From positions 248,001-312,000 of the forward strand of contig NZ_CTEN01000003.1 of NCBI RefSeq assembly GCF_001375655.1: DNA of 64,000 nucleotides. Reading direction: 5' to 3'. The translations under genes were made by a program, and so were the position numbers. This DNA is from Streptococcus varani (GTDB lineage: Bacteria > Bacillota > Bacilli > Lactobacillales > Streptococcaceae). Positions within the stretch are counted from its first letter, which is position 1; the number at the start of each line of letters is the position of its first letter. The notes beneath the pieces are model-generated. The model saw only the letters and a list, made by a program, of their open reading frames with translations, had not been told where the DNA came from and ran no database searches. Positions 32,813-42,567 of the stretch are shown here, in pieces.

Positions 32813-34566
32813 GAGATACCTCCTTCTAGACTAGCTTCTAAGCTTTCTGTTAATTGTTGCGATTGGTAGGTTTCATAGTACCAGCCAGCCTGTTCCATTA
32901 GTTCTTGGTGGTTGCCGGCTTCCTTGATTCGGCCATTTTCCATGACTAAAATCAAATCTGCATGAACGATAGCCGACAAGCGATGAGCTGTGATAATGGT
33001 AGTTTTTCCATAGCGCTCATCTTTTAAATTTTCAACAATGTGGTGCTCAGTCTTGGCATCAACAGCCGACAGAGAATCGTCCAACATAAGAATCTCAGGG
33101 TTAGCAGCCAAGGCTCGACTCATAGCAATCCGTTGCTTCTGACCGCCAGACAGAGAAACTCCACGTTCCCCAATGATAGTACCAAAGCCCTCAGGCATAG
33201 CTATAATATCTTCATAAACACCACAGAGTTGTGCTGCTTTTTCAACCATTTTATCGGGTAGATCAGGGTTGGCAAAGCGGATATTATCCCGAATAGACAT
33301 GGCAAAAAGAATCTGGTCCTGAGGGACATAGCCCATGAGACTGCGTAGGTCTTGCAAACTGTAATCACGGATATCATAACCATTCAAAGAAATTGAACCA
33401 GACTCTACATCTCGCTCGCGTAGAAGCAATTTAAGAAGCGTCGTTTTTCCAGAACCTGTCGGACCTACAATACCCAGAGTTTGTCCTTTTTTGAGAGCAA
33501 AATGAACATTGGATAAGGTTTCCTGTTCGTCATAAGAAAAGCTGTCAATAGCATAGTCCAAATTACCGTTTTTGATGCCAGGTAGAGGATTAGCAGTCTC
33601 TACAATGTCTGATTCCTGAGCTAGAAGATGATCTATCCGTTCATAGGAAACAGAGCCACGCTGGATGACATTGAAGAGGAAGCCCATGGCTTGCAGGGGC
33701 CAAACCAGCATATCCAGATAGGTAATAAAGGTAACTAACTCACCGATTGTTAACTCACCATTAGCGATAAAAATGCCACCAATGACCAAGGTCAAAACAT
33801 AAGACAAGCCTACAAAGGTGATGGTCATAGGATCAAAGAGGGCATTAAACTTGGCTGCCCGCATATTTTTTTCAAAAACCTCTTGGTTAGTATGGGCAAA
33901 AGCTGCAACTTCTGCACCTTGGTAACCAAAGGATTTGGTCACTTTAATTCCTGAAACAGATTCCTGGACATGGTTGTTGAGTTTTGAAAAGGCTTCTTGA
34001 GATGCTTTAAAAGCCGTATGATTGCGTCGACCTAGGGCACTAGTTGCCATAGCCATAAGGGGTAGAGGCAGGATGGCAATAAGTGTCAAACGCCAATCCA
34101 GGACAAAGAACATCGTCGCCAAGGTCACAACAGCCGTTATGGATGCATCTACTGCCGACATAACACCACCACCAGCTGTCATCACCAAAGCATTGATATC
34201 ATTGGTTGCATGGGCCATCAAATCACCCGTCCGAAAACGTTGGAAAAAGGAAGGCGACATCTTGGTAAAGTGTTCAAAAAGACGAAAACGTAAGATCTGT
34301 CCCAAGTGATTGGCTGTTCCAAAAATATACATCCGCCAAATATAACGCAAGCCATACATAGCAAAACCGGATACCACCAAGTAGAGGACATTGAGAAAGA
34401 GTTCTTGATTGGTCAAGGTTTGACCAGCAATCTTATCAATGATTTGCCCCATCACTCGAGGCGGAATCAAATTAAAAACACTTACTAGACCAAGTGCTAT
34501 AATCCCCATACTATATCGTCGCTTTTCCATTCTGAAAAACCAGCCTAATTTTTTCAATAAATACAT
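32809..34566 (-). CDS. ABC exporter half-transporter, subunit 1 (degenerate ATPase site)
   Basis: 585 residues from ATG 34566 (MYLLKKLGWFF), which has AAAGGAGAAAGC upstream; a longer frame to 34641 lacks a site. Six-helix membrane domain plus ATPase: Walker A GPTGSGKT, signature LSGGQKQR, but Walker B reads LMLDDSLSAVD with Asp in place of the catalytic Glu. One degenerate and one canonical site is the pattern of heterodimeric exporters (LmrCD, PatAB type). Drug or peptide export is likely, substrate unknown. Confidence 0.92.
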   Translation of the reverse strand: MYLLKKLGWFFRMEKRRYSMGIIALGLVSVFNLIPPRVMGQIIDKIAGQTLTNQELFLNVLYLVVSGFAMYGLRYIWRMYIFGTANHLGQILRFRLFEHFTKMSPSFFQRFRTGDLMAHATNDINALVMTAGGGVMSAVDASITAVVTLATMFFVLDWRLTLIAILPLPLMAMATSALGRRNHTAFKASQEAFSKLNNHVQESVSGIKVTKSFGYQGAEVAAFAHTNQEVFEKNMRAAKFNALFDPMTITFVGLSYVLTLVIGGIFIANGELTIGELVTFITYLDMLVWPLQAMGFLFNVIQRGSVSYERIDHLLAQESDIVETANPLPGIKNGNLDYAIDSFSYDEQETLSNVHFALKKGQTLGIVGPTGSGKTTLLKLLLRERDVESGSISLNGYDIRDYSLQDLRSLMGYVPQDQILFAMSIRDNIRFANPDLPDKMVEKAAQLCGVYEDIIAMPEGFGTIIGERGVSLSGGQKQRIAMSRALAANPEILMLDDSLSAVDAKTEHHIVENLKDERYGKTTIITAHRLSAIVHADLILVMENGRIKEAGNHQELMEQAGWYYETYQSQQLTESLEASLEGGIS

Positions 34567-34797
34567 GCTTTCTCCTTTAGTCAGTCTTTCCATTATACGC
34601 TTGTGAAAAATCTTTTGCAAGGATTGGCTATGAAGAACCATTCCCCTTGTTGCCTTTTTCTCATAATTTCGTATATTTTTAAAAAGAATGGAGAGTGAAC
34701 TTGTCCGCAGAATGGTATTTTTCTAACCTTGACTAGTCATTTCAAAGCTAATCTTGAAAAAAGGGCGCACTTGGCCCTTGTAAGTGGAGGGATTTTT
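34567..34797. other. Intergenic region between the ABC exporter and an IS remnant
   Basis: Holds the exporter promoter area and, at about 34757-34781, a hairpin AAGGGCG..TTGGCCCTT next to the IS remnant. Nothing coding seen. Confidence 0.4.
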
Positions 34798-35223
34798 TAA
34801 ACAACCCAACTCGCCAGATGCGCTTGGTTTCCAGTCTTCAATTTTGCCAGGGCAAAGCCAATCATGACAAGAAAACTCATACTGATAGCTAACCTCATCT
34901 TCTTCAGGCCTCGAATGGTATGATTCTCAAAACGAAAATCCCTATCCAATCTTCCGTTGACCCGCTCCACATATTTGTCGAAGCTGACTATTCATATTCA
35001 GATGCCGAATCAATTGTTGGTCGGTTTCCAGCTGTAAAATAAATTTAGACACGTAGGCGATGAAGTAAGATTGAACACTATAATCTCGACGTCCATGACG
35101 ACGTCTTTCTTCCAGACACTGGAAGAGGTTGGTTTCTGGCAAACCATCCAGAACAGTCAAAATTTTTTCTAAATCACCCATTTCATGGTCCTCAAAGAGG
35201 TTGAGTTGTGTTATAATTTTCAT
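34798..35223 (-). pseudogene. IS1182-family transposase remnant with internal deletion
   Basis: From ATG 35223 the first 84 or so codons are the N-terminal transposase domain (ETNLFQCLEERRRHGRRDY, IRHLNMNSQLRQICG). Near 34975 the frame changes and the sequence jumps to the C-terminal end (KYVERVNGRLDRDFRFENHTIRGLKKMRLAISMSFLVMIGFALAKL to a TAA at 34798). The whole catalytic core is missing. A hairpin (AAAAATCGCTAC / GTGGCGATTTTT, 35299-35327) beyond the start may be the element's other end or a terminator. Confidence 0.75.
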
Positions 35224-35298
35224 GTGAGACCTCGCTAATAGCTATAGTTTGCACTACTATTATAACGCTTTGACGTTGAATGATGGCTCATAAAGGGA

Positions 35299-35327
35299 AA
35301 AATCGCTACAGACCGTGGCGATTTTTC
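35299..35327. terminator. Symmetric hairpin, terminator-like
   Basis: A 12-bp stem AAAAATCGCTAC / GTGGCGATTTTT with five-base loop, lying between degV and the IS remnant. It could end degV transcription on the minus strand. Confidence 0.6.
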
Positions 35328-35448
35328 TTTTTAGGTGATCCTTAAACCTTGATAAATCTAAGTTCAAGAAAAAGGGGAATGATTCATGAAAATGAAAACT
35401 TCCTGATAGCATAGAAAAAAACTGACCCAAAAGTCAGCTTTCATTTTC

Positions 35449-36297
35449 TTATCCAATTTCATAGCCCATCAAAAGACCACCCTCTTCAGCATAGAAAGAG
35501 CACAGTCCAGATGTCGGAATCCATTCAATATCCGCTTGAGGATATGTACTTCTTACCAATTCTGAAAATTGTTGACAAAACTTATCGTTGTTGCGGTGGC
35601 CCAGAGCAATACGGCCACCCCTATAACCAGCTTTTTTCATCTCATCAAAAGCTGCAGTGACTGACTTCTTATGGCCACGCGCCTTTTGCAGAAGTTCCAA
35701 CTTACCTTCTCCACTAGCTTCACCCACCATACGGATGTTCAAAAGACCAACCACAGTTCCCAACAGTTTGCTGAGACGACCATTTTTTACAAGATTATCC
35801 ACTTTTGCTAAAACGAATAGCAATTTTGATTTTTCTTGGTAAGTTGTAATAGCCTCTACAATTTGATCAAATTCCAAACCTTGAGCAATGAGACGGTTAA
35901 GTTCCGCCACAATTAAGTCCATCTCACCACCAGCTGACAAACTATCAATCAAGTGAATGTTAACATTTGGATGCTCTTCTTGGAACATCTCCTTAGCAAC
36001 ACGGGAGCTATTAAAAGATCCTGACAAACCACCAGTAATAGTGATGACAAAGATATTTTCTGCCCCTTCATAGGCTGCTGCATAAGCTTGAGGGCTTGGG
36101 CAAGCTGAGGTCGCTGCTTTACTAGAAGCATACATAGCCTCCATAAACGTATCAATATTCAAGTTTGCATCATCAATGTAGTCAACACCGTCTACTTGAA
36201 TAGAGAGGGGAACACTCTCAAACACTGTATCTGCTGCAATATTGGCCAATTCCTTATAGTCACAACCGGAGTCAGCAACAATTTTCCATTTAGTCAT
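35449..36297 (-). CDS. DegV-family fatty-acid-binding protein
   Basis: 282 residues: WKIVADSGCDY start, TSACPSPQAYAAAYEGAENIFVITITGGLSGSFNSS (about 63-98, the lipid-carboxylate-binding segment), and a C-terminal domain with GRIALGHRNND. FakB-type proteins present fatty acids to FakA kinase. Divergently transcribed from the TetR-like gene, which may regulate it. Confidence 0.9.
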   Translation of the reverse strand: MTKWKIVADSGCDYKELANIAADTVFESVPLSIQVDGVDYIDDANLNIDTFMEAMYASSKAATSACPSPQAYAAAYEGAENIFVITITGGLSGSFNSSRVAKEMFQEEHPNVNIHLIDSLSAGGEMDLIVAELNRLIAQGLEFDQIVEAITTYQEKSKLLFVLAKVDNLVKNGRLSKLLGTVVGLLNIRMVGEASGEGKLELLQKARGHKKSVTAAFDEMKKAGYRGGRIALGHRNNDKFCQQFSELVRSTYPQADIEWIPTSGLCSFYAEEGGLLMGYEIG

Positions 36298-36482
36298 TAT
36301 ATTCCATCTTTCTAGTCATAAAGCAATTCTATTTGACAAGCACATTATCTTCTTTTACAATAATTATAACATGAAAACAATTCCAAGATAAATAAAATAT
36401 CTTCGGATGTCACAGAAAGTCTATCCATTTTCATTATTTACTACTTGAAACAGAGACCTTCATTTCGAGCAAAGGAGAAACC

Positions 36483-36884
36483 ATGTCCAAAAGAAACATT
36501 TCCCCTAAATCACTGAAAAATCTTTACCAGTCCAATAAAGAAGCCAATCAAATCACCCGTGAGTCCATTGAAACAGCGCTTCTGCATTTAATGGAGAAAA
36601 AAGAATTGCCACAAATTTCCATTTCAGAATTGGTAAAAAAAGCAGGGGTTTCTCGTAATGCCTTCTATCGCAACTACAAATCCAAGGAAGAAATTTTAGA
36701 ACTAGCTTATGAACGAGCATCCCAACAATGGATGGATAAATGGAAAGAATTACAAAGTAAAATGCATAAAACGGGCGTTCCCCAAACTTTTTCTGATTTT
36801 CTACAGCAACAAAAAGAAAAAGTGGCTGACAATCCTGCCTTGGCTAATCTCAGTCAGTGGTTAAAAGAAAAAGTGGGTCATTAA
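36483..36884 (+). CDS. TetR-family regulator
   Basis: 133 residues with an N-terminal TetR helix-turn-helix (ITRESIETALLHLMEKKELPQISISELVKKAGVSRNAFYRNYKSKEEIL, about 20-70). The C-terminal ligand domain is short for the family (usually 180-200 residues), but start, RBS (AAAGGAG) and stop look normal. Adjacent divergent genes suggest it controls degV. Confidence 0.85.
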   Translation: MSKRNISPKSLKNLYQSNKEANQITRESIETALLHLMEKKELPQISISELVKKAGVSRNAFYRNYKSKEEILELAYERASQQWMDKWKELQSKMHKTGVPQTFSDFLQQQKEKVADNPALANLSQWLKEKVGH

Positions 36885-36895
36885 AAAATACAAAG

Positions 36896-36951
36896 CAAAA
36901 AGAAAGCATTTAGAGTTCTGATAATCAGAAAAGAAAATGCTTTCTTTTTCG
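36896..36951 (+). terminator. TetR gene terminator
   Basis: AAAAAGAAAGCATTT / AAATGCTTTCTTTTT stem with T-run, 12 bases after the stop. Confidence 0.8.
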
Positions 36952-37001
36952 TTTACGCCACAAATTTTTTTATAAGGTTTGCTAATGTTCTTTCTTATTG
37001 G

Positions 37002-37107
37002 TATAGTTGAATGAATTAGCTTTAAGACTAGGAACTGAGGTGCAGGCAGTACTGGAGTACGGCAAACCGATAGTGACAACGTATCAAAGCTAATTCAAAT
37101 GACTATA
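37002..37107. repeat. RUP-like 106-bp miniature inverted-repeat element
   Basis: Ends are imperfect inverted repeats of about 25 bp: TATAGTTGAATGAATTAGC at 37002 and the complement of TATAGTCATTTGAATTAGC ending at 37107. Length, TA-flanked ends and lack of coding fit the pneumococcal RUP type of non-autonomous IS630-derived element. A second, interrupted copy lies at 17260-17481. It sits exactly at the 3' end of the ABC permease gene. Confidence 0.75.
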
Positions 37108-38712
37108 CTAGAGCTTCTTCCAGAAACCTTTATAAAGCCAGAACTGCAGACCAGCTACCAAGGCCAAAATAAGCAAGAAAAGAATGATATTGATGACTAG
37201 CACATTGGTTGCAAGAGCCAGCATAACTGTCACTATTGTTAATAAAGCGCCGATTATCATCATGCCTACTGTTCCAAAAGCAATTAAGTATTGGCCTTTT
37301 CCTCTTGAGAAGAGCTGGTTGATATTCTGCCAATTAAGGTTCAGGAGTCTGTTATCACGCCAGTAGATAAATTGACTGCCCACTATGATAGAAAGCGCCA
37401 ATCCCAGAAGAAAGAAGAGACTCAAGATCAGTGGAGCTTTGAATAAAAAGATCAGCAGAACCACGTAGACCAAGTAAGGTATTAAATGTTGTACCAGACT
37501 AACTACTAAAAACTTATCAATAATAAACTGTTTAAAGTTGAAAGGCAAGGTCTTGATGAAGTTATAACTATCCCGTTCCAGAGAAATAGCGACCCCCAAA
37601 AAACTATTTGGACTGGCAAAAAAGATACCAAATAAAGTACCAAGCAGAAATGCATTCCCAAAAAAACGAATATCAATAGTGGAAAGTGAGAAACCACCAC
37701 TCAACATGGGACCAACCAAAATAAAGGCATAAAGAAGAGGCATTAAATAGGATTGCACAATCAAACTTCCGTCCAATAAGGTTGACAGATGGTGTTTGTG
37801 GAGGGCTTGCTTGAGACTTAGTGTCTTACTAGTCTTTGGCTTACCTTGCTTATTATTGGATTGGACCGTCTCCATCGCTAAAATTTGATGGAAGTAAGAT
37901 GGAATGACCCTTTGGCTAACATAGAGAGCCAAGGCGACAATGACGAAGATAAGAAGACCAAAATTGAGAGCTGTTTCCCAGCTAAATGGCCTTGCCACCA
38001 CATCATAAAAACCACGAATCAGGAAGATATTAGGCATATCCGTTGGATGTTTACTTCGTAGTTGGTTTTGACTGGTAAATTGAACAAAAAGAAGAACAAC
38101 AATGACCAAGACTGTCGAGATCACCATCAGGATGGTCGAAACCATCTTTTTATAGGGGCTTTTGGTCAATATTTCTCCAATAAAATGAATCAGAGTTAAG
38201 CCGACTAAATTGATGAAAACAATAATCAGGATAGCAATCGGCAATACCCAAAGGAGACCTAAAGGTGAGCCCGTTACTTGCCAGTAAGAAATTCCTAAGA
38301 GGGGAAGGATAGGTGACAGATAGACCAACACAGAGCCTTGAGCTGATAGGAGCTTAGCCAGATAGACCTCCCCAGCCTTAAGAGGCAAAGGAAGATAGAG
38401 TTTGGTATCGTTACTATCATAAAAAATGGAAAAGAAACTAGTAAAACCATAGACCAGAGATATAAGCATGAACATAGTCAACTGAACTGTAAACATCCCC
38501 GGCATCATTCGGTAATCAATACCTATAAAAAGATAAGAATAAATAACTAACATGAGCACTGTTGAAAAAGCCTGTTGCCGTATCATGCTCTTATAGCCAG
38601 AAAATTGACCTTTGGGATTTTTGGCTCTTTTTTTCTTGATGGATTCTAGAAGCTGAGAGTTGGAATAGAGAATATTAATCTTCGTTAATTCCCAAATATT
38701 TGACCATTTCAT
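37108..38712 (-). CDS. ABC-2-type membrane permease (12-13 TM helices)
   Basis: 534-residue integral membrane protein with about 12 hydrophobic helices, charged first 40 residues (KKKRAKNPKGQFSGYKSMIRQQ) and a central cytoplasmic basic loop (NNKQGKPKTSKTLSLKQ). Pairs with the downstream-named ATPase gene at 38709, overlapping by four bases. Substrate unknown; similar two-gene systems export antimicrobial or envelope compounds. Its TAG stop abuts the RUP-like element. Confidence 0.85.
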   Translation of the reverse strand: MKWSNIWELTKINILYSNSQLLESIKKKRAKNPKGQFSGYKSMIRQQAFSTVLMLVIYSYLFIGIDYRMMPGMFTVQLTMFMLISLVYGFTSFFSIFYDSNDTKLYLPLPLKAGEVYLAKLLSAQGSVLVYLSPILPLLGISYWQVTGSPLGLLWVLPIAILIIVFINLVGLTLIHFIGEILTKSPYKKMVSTILMVISTVLVIVVLLFVQFTSQNQLRSKHPTDMPNIFLIRGFYDVVARPFSWETALNFGLLIFVIVALALYVSQRVIPSYFHQILAMETVQSNNKQGKPKTSKTLSLKQALHKHHLSTLLDGSLIVQSYLMPLLYAFILVGPMLSGGFSLSTIDIRFFGNAFLLGTLFGIFFASPNSFLGVAISLERDSYNFIKTLPFNFKQFIIDKFLVVSLVQHLIPYLVYVVLLIFLFKAPLILSLFFLLGLALSIIVGSQFIYWRDNRLLNLNWQNINQLFSRGKGQYLIAFGTVGMMIIGALLTIVTVMLALATNVLVINIILFLLILALVAGLQFWLYKGFWKKL

Positions 38713-39455
38713 TCATGCTCACCTACCTTTGCTTCCGTCTGACGACCTGCTAGTTCCAGATAGATAGTTTCCAAATCTTTATTTGGATGGAGAACTTTTA
38801 ACTCTTCTAAGGTACCCACAAAGATGACTTGACCTTTCCTCAAAATACCAATCCGATCACAAAGCTGTTCTGCAACGGAGAGGACATGGGTAGAAAAGAG
38901 AACGGTCTTACCTTTTTGAGCATGTTCTTTCATCATTTGTTTAAGGTCAAAGGAAGCCTGGGGATCAAGACCTGTCAATGGTTCATCCAGTATCCAGATA
39001 TCAGGATTTGGAATGAGGGCACCGATTACCATGGTTTTCTGTCGCATCCCATGTGAATAACTGTCAATGGTTTCATATTGACGATCCTTGATATCAAAGA
39101 GTGTTGATAGGGTGTCTATTCGTTCTTCAGCAGTTTTCTGATCCACACCATAGATATTGGCTAAAAACTGCCAATATTCACGTGCTGTCAAATTAAGAAA
39201 AATATCCGGTGAATCCGGTACATAAGCAATCTGTTTCTTGATAGCATCTCGATTCTGAGCTAGGTCTAAGCCATTGACAGAAATAGATCCCGTAGTTGGC
39301 TCGATGATGGAGGTCAAGAGACTGATTGTGGTTGTTTTCCCTGCACCATTGTGACCAATCAAACCAAAAATTTCCCCATTTTCTAAACTTAAATTCAAGT
39401 CTTTCAAAGCAGCAAAATCACCATAAAGTTTACTGACGTTGTCAAAAGTAATCAT
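38709..39455 (-). CDS. ABC transporter ATP-binding protein
   Basis: 248 residues from ATG 39455 (MITFDNVSKLYG), with AAGGAGAAGTTC upstream; the longer frame to 39635 runs through the divergent promoter and is not real. Walker A GHNGAGKT near 39, signature SHGMRQK, Walker B WILDEPLTGLD. Drives the 534-residue permease. Confidence 0.93.
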   Translation of the reverse strand: MITFDNVSKLYGDFAALKDLNLSLENGEIFGLIGHNGAGKTTTISLLTSIIEPTTGSISVNGLDLAQNRDAIKKQIAYVPDSPDIFLNLTAREYWQFLANIYGVDQKTAEERIDTLSTLFDIKDRQYETIDSYSHGMRQKTMVIGALIPNPDIWILDEPLTGLDPQASFDLKQMMKEHAQKGKTVLFSTHVLSVAEQLCDRIGILRKGQVIFVGTLEELKVLHPNKDLETIYLELAGRQTEAKVGEHE

Positions 39456-39611
39456 GAACTTCTCCTTTCTTATCATCCCATCAGATAATATAGATCTATT
39501 AATATATTTAGGGTCATTATACTCCTTTCTTACATTTTTTTCGAGAGAAAACTGGAAACTAGCTGAAAAAAATATCTTTTCACGATTTTCAGAATAAATA
39601 TAAAACAAGAC

Positions 39612-39641
39612 TTGACAAATTGTATATTTATACATTAAAAT
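39612..39641 (+). promoter_or_regulatory. Promoter with ArgR (ARG) box for the binding protein-argF operon
   Basis: TTGACA at 39612-39617, and a -10 like TAAAAT at 39636-39641 (18-base spacer). TGTATATTTATACA at 39621-39634 lies between them and fits the ARG-box pattern TGNATWWWWATNCA of ArgR/AhrC repressors. The downstream genes encode an amino-acid binding protein and ornithine carbamoyltransferase, which fits arginine repression. Confidence 0.75.
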
Positions 39642-39678
39642 AAGTTTTATATTATTTTTTATTCAAAGGAGATTGAAT

Positions 39679-40488
39679 ATGTTGAAAAATTGGATCAAGA
39701 TACTCTACCTGACTCTACTAGGCTTGACTTTAGTAGCTTGTGGCCAAAGTTCTTCTCAAGAAGATACTAGCCTAAGAGATGTGACAGAAGATGGCAAGTT
39801 GGTCGTTGCAACTGAAACAGGATTTGCACCTTTCGTTTTCAAAACGCTAGTTGATAGCAAAGATACGGTAGTTGGTTCCGATGTGGAAATGGTCAAAAAG
39901 ATCGCTGAAGACTTGGGAGTGGAGCTTGATATTTCAGAGATGAGCTTCGACAATGTCCTCTCTACTGTCCAATCTGGAAAAGCGGATATCGGAATCTCAG
40001 GCATTTCTGTCACGGAGGAACGGAAAAAAGTCTTTGACTTCTCTATCCCTTACTATACTGCGACCAACAAACTCATTATCAAAAAAACGGATAGCCAGAA
40101 ATTGATAGTTCTGGATGCATTTTCTGGATTGTCCGTAGCGGCTCAAAAGGGTTCCATTCAAGAAAGCGTCGTAAAGGAACAGCTAGCAGAGGCCCATCTC
40201 ATTTCACTGACCCATACTGGCGAGATGATTAACCAATTGAAAAATGGTCAAGTCGCTGCTGTTGTTTTGGAAGAACCAATCGCCAAAGGCTATGTCGAAA
40301 AAAATCCTGATTTGATGATTGCGGATATTGAACTGGACTCTTCAGCCAGTGATGCTTATGCCATTGCCTTGCCAAAAGGATCTACCGCGCTCAAGGCCGA
40401 AATTGATAAGGTTCTTCAAAAACTGATCGATTCCGGTCAAATTGAGCAAATGATTCAAGAAGCTTATGATTTATCCATAAAGGATTAG
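39679..40488 (+). CDS. Amino-acid ABC transporter substrate-binding lipoprotein
   Basis: 269 residues. Signal peptide with lipobox LVAC-GQ near residue 21, then a type 3 solute-binding domain (LVVATETGFAPFVFK, SGKADIGISGISVTEERKKVFDFSIPYY). Start ATG 39679 has AAAGGAG. Lipid-anchored outside the membrane. It has no permease or ATPase gene beside it, so it must use one encoded elsewhere. The ARG box and the next gene suggest arginine or ornithine as ligand. Confidence 0.88.
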   Translation: MLKNWIKILYLTLLGLTLVACGQSSSQEDTSLRDVTEDGKLVVATETGFAPFVFKTLVDSKDTVVGSDVEMVKKIAEDLGVELDISEMSFDNVLSTVQSGKADIGISGISVTEERKKVFDFSIPYYTATNKLIIKKTDSQKLIVLDAFSGLSVAAQKGSIQESVVKEQLAEAHLISLTHTGEMINQLKNGQVAAVVLEEPIAKGYVEKNPDLMIADIELDSSASDAYAIALPKGSTALKAEIDKVLQKLIDSGQIEQMIQEAYDLSIKD

Positions 40489-40500
40489 GAAGGAAAAGAG

Positions 40501-41475
40501 ATGAAACTAACTTCATTTTTAAAAGAAATTGATTACAATAAAGAGGAATTAACTTATTTGATTGATGAAGCTATCCGCTTCAAGCAACTCAAGAAAGATA
40601 AGGTACTCCACAATTATCTGACTGGTCTCAATATCGCCTTGATTTTTGAAAAAGCCTCTACAAGAACCCGGGCTGCTTTCACTGTAGCCGCACAAGATTT
40701 GGGGATGAACGCGACCTACTTAGGCGCATCCGAAATCCAGCTGGGCAAAAAGGAGTCGGTGGTCGATACGGCCAAGGTTTTGGGTTCCATGTTCGACGGT
40801 ATCGAATACCGGGGGTTTTCTCAAGAAGCCCTTGAAGATTTAGCTAGATACTCCGGTGTCCCTGTCTGGAATGGCTTGACCGACCAGTGGCATCCTACTC
40901 AAATGCTGGCTGATTTCATGACTCTCAAAGAACACTTTGGTAAACTAGAAGGCCTGCACCTGGTCTATGCTGGTGATGGCCGTAATAATGTTGCCAACTC
41001 CCTCTTGGTCACTGCTGCTATTCTGGGTGTCGATATTACCATCCTATCCCCTGAGAGCCTGCAGCCAGAACAAGCGGTCATTGATTTAGCTCACAAGCAC
41101 AACACTGGGTCTAAGATAAAGATCACTTCTGACACGGCTGCTGTCAAGGGAGCAGACGCCATCTATACTGATGTCTGGGTGTCTATGGGTGAGGAAGTGG
41201 ACTTCAAGGAGCGGATTGACCTGCTCTTCCCCTATCAAGTCAATCAAGCCCTTTTGGACAAGACTGAAAATCCTAATACGGTCGTTCTCCACTGCCTACC
41301 AGCCTTTCATGATACCAAAACTGCTATCGGCCTTGAAATCTATGAAAAATATGGCTACGAATCACTAGAGGTAACGGATGATGTCTTCCAAAATCATGCG
41401 GATATCATCTTCCAAGAAGCGGAGAATCGTATGCATACCATCAAAGCAGTCCTCTACCATAGTCTAAAAGACTGA
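40501..41475 (+). CDS. argF: Ornithine carbamoyltransferase
   Basis: 324 residues. [12 protein letters not shown] (carbamoyl phosphate, about 50-61), [10 protein letters not shown] near 139, DVWVSMGEE near 225 and HCLPAFHD near 266 are all conserved. Makes citrulline from ornithine and carbamoyl phosphate, or the reverse. It is outside an arcABC operon and behind an ARG box with a binding protein gene 12 bases upstream, which suggests an anabolic or arginine-controlled role. Confidence 0.9.
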   Translation: MKLTSFLKEIDYNKEELTYLIDEAIRFKQLKKDKVLHNYLTGLNIALIFEKASTRTRAAFTVAAQDLGMNATYLGASEIQLGKKESVVDTAKVLGSMFDGIEYRGFSQEALEDLARYSGVPVWNGLTDQWHPTQMLADFMTLKEHFGKLEGLHLVYAGDGRNNVANSLLVTAAILGVDITILSPESLQPEQAVIDLAHKHNTGSKIKITSDTAAVKGADAIYTDVWVSMGEEVDFKERIDLLFPYQVNQALLDKTENPNTVVLHCLPAFHDTKTAIGLEIYEKYGYESLEVTDDVFQNHADIIFQEAENRMHTIKAVLYHSLKD

Positions 41476-41625
41476 CCTTATCTGCTCAAAGATTCAGACA
41501 GCAACATTCAATAATCTTTCGATTATATAAACTTATCTCCAAAATTCTTTGGAACTATTTTTTCCTTTCTGACCAAGCGCTGTTTTTATGGTATAATGGA
41601 TATGTTTTAGTCATGGAGGTGCCTT

Positions 41626-41928
41626 ATGTGTATTAATTGCGGTATTATTTCGGATTTGTTTAACGCGACCAAGCAAAATCCCATTATCGGGTCTAAAAGA
41701 GTCTACCAGCTCTTGCTGGAAATGCATACACGTGGGCGTTTGCTGGTCCATACAGCGGCAGCAACCTCTTTTGAACATCTTGCAGCATTTTTGAAGACTT
41801 CACAAGAATCAGAAGGTTACTTTTATTTTGAATGTCCCAGATGTGGAGCCTATTTTCACTTCAGCATGGACAAAGAGGGACAGACTGCATATGGTCACGT
41901 CAATCAGATTCCTGCCCAAGTCCTATAA
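41626..41928 (+). CDS. Hypothetical protein with zinc-ribbon-like cysteines (100 aa)
   Basis: Begins MCINCG and later has FECPRCGAYFHFSMD (about 74-88), two C-x2-C pairs that could bind one zinc. No family recognised. ATG 41626 follows GGAGGTG, and a TATAAT box lies at about 41591. Single gene. Confidence 0.65.
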   Translation: MCINCGIISDLFNATKQNPIIGSKRVYQLLLEMHTRGRLLVHTAAATSFEHLAAFLKTSQESEGYFYFECPRCGAYFHFSMDKEGQTAYGHVNQIPAQVL

Positions 41929-41988
41929 CATTTCACAACAAAAAAACAGCTCTGGATTGATTGTCCAAGGGCTGTTTTTCATATGATT

Positions 41989-42477
41989 TTACAAGGCCTT
42001 TACAGCTGCTAATGCTTTCTCGTAGTTTGGATGTTCATTCACATTATCCAAGTATTCTGCGTAGGTGATGGTATTGTCTTCATCCAAAACCAGTACCGCA
42101 CGTGCCAAGAGATTCCACTCTTGCATCAAGAGGCCGTAGGCTTTGCCAAAAGAATGATCGTAGTAATCTGAAAGAGTAATCGCGGACTCCAGTCCTTCGG
42201 CTCCGCACCAACGAGCTTGTGCAAATGGCAGATCGCATGAAACGGTGATCACTACTGTATTGTCCATGTCGGTCAAGTCTTGATTAAAACGGCGCGTCTG
42301 TGCTGAACAAATACCTGTGTCGATAGACGGTACGACACTGATGACCTTTTTTCCTGTATAATCTGACAGAGATTTCTTAGACAAATCAGGTGCCATAATG
42401 GTGAAATCTGGCGCCATAGTCCCAATCTGATGCTGTTTGCCCACCAACGTTACTTCTTTTCCGATAAATGTTGTCAT
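41989..42477 (-). CDS. tpx: Thiol peroxidase (Tpx, 2-Cys peroxiredoxin)
   Basis: 162 residues from ATG 42477 ([15 protein letters not shown]) with GGAGGTC upstream. Peroxidatic Cys in [14 protein letters not shown] near 60 and resolving Cys in [13 protein letters not shown] near 93-104. Reduces hydroperoxides using thioredoxin. In streptococci it is commonly beside adhesion/Mn-transport genes; not here. Confidence 0.93.
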   Translation of the reverse strand: MTTFIGKEVTLVGKQHQIGTMAPDFTIMAPDLSKKSLSDYTGKKVISVVPSIDTGICSAQTRRFNQDLTDMDNTVVITVSCDLPFAQARWCGAEGLESAITLSDYYDHSFGKAYGLLMQEWNLLARAVLVLDEDNTITYAEYLDNVNEHPNYEKALAAVKAL

Positions 42478-42567
42478 AGAGACCTCCTTAAAACTCTTTT
42501 TCTTTATTGTAAGCATTTCCAATGAAAAATACCAATCATTTGACTGGTAATTTTTTTTATTTTCTAT

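Noticed and set aside
34567..34641. 25-residue N-terminal extension of ABC subunit 1
   Set aside because: No ribosome binding site at 34641, whereas AAAGGAGAAAGC precedes the ATG at 34566.
39456..39635. 60-residue N-terminal extension of the ABC ATPase
   Set aside because: It covers the divergent promoter and ARG box; the ATG at 39455 has a good site and fits the family's N-terminus.
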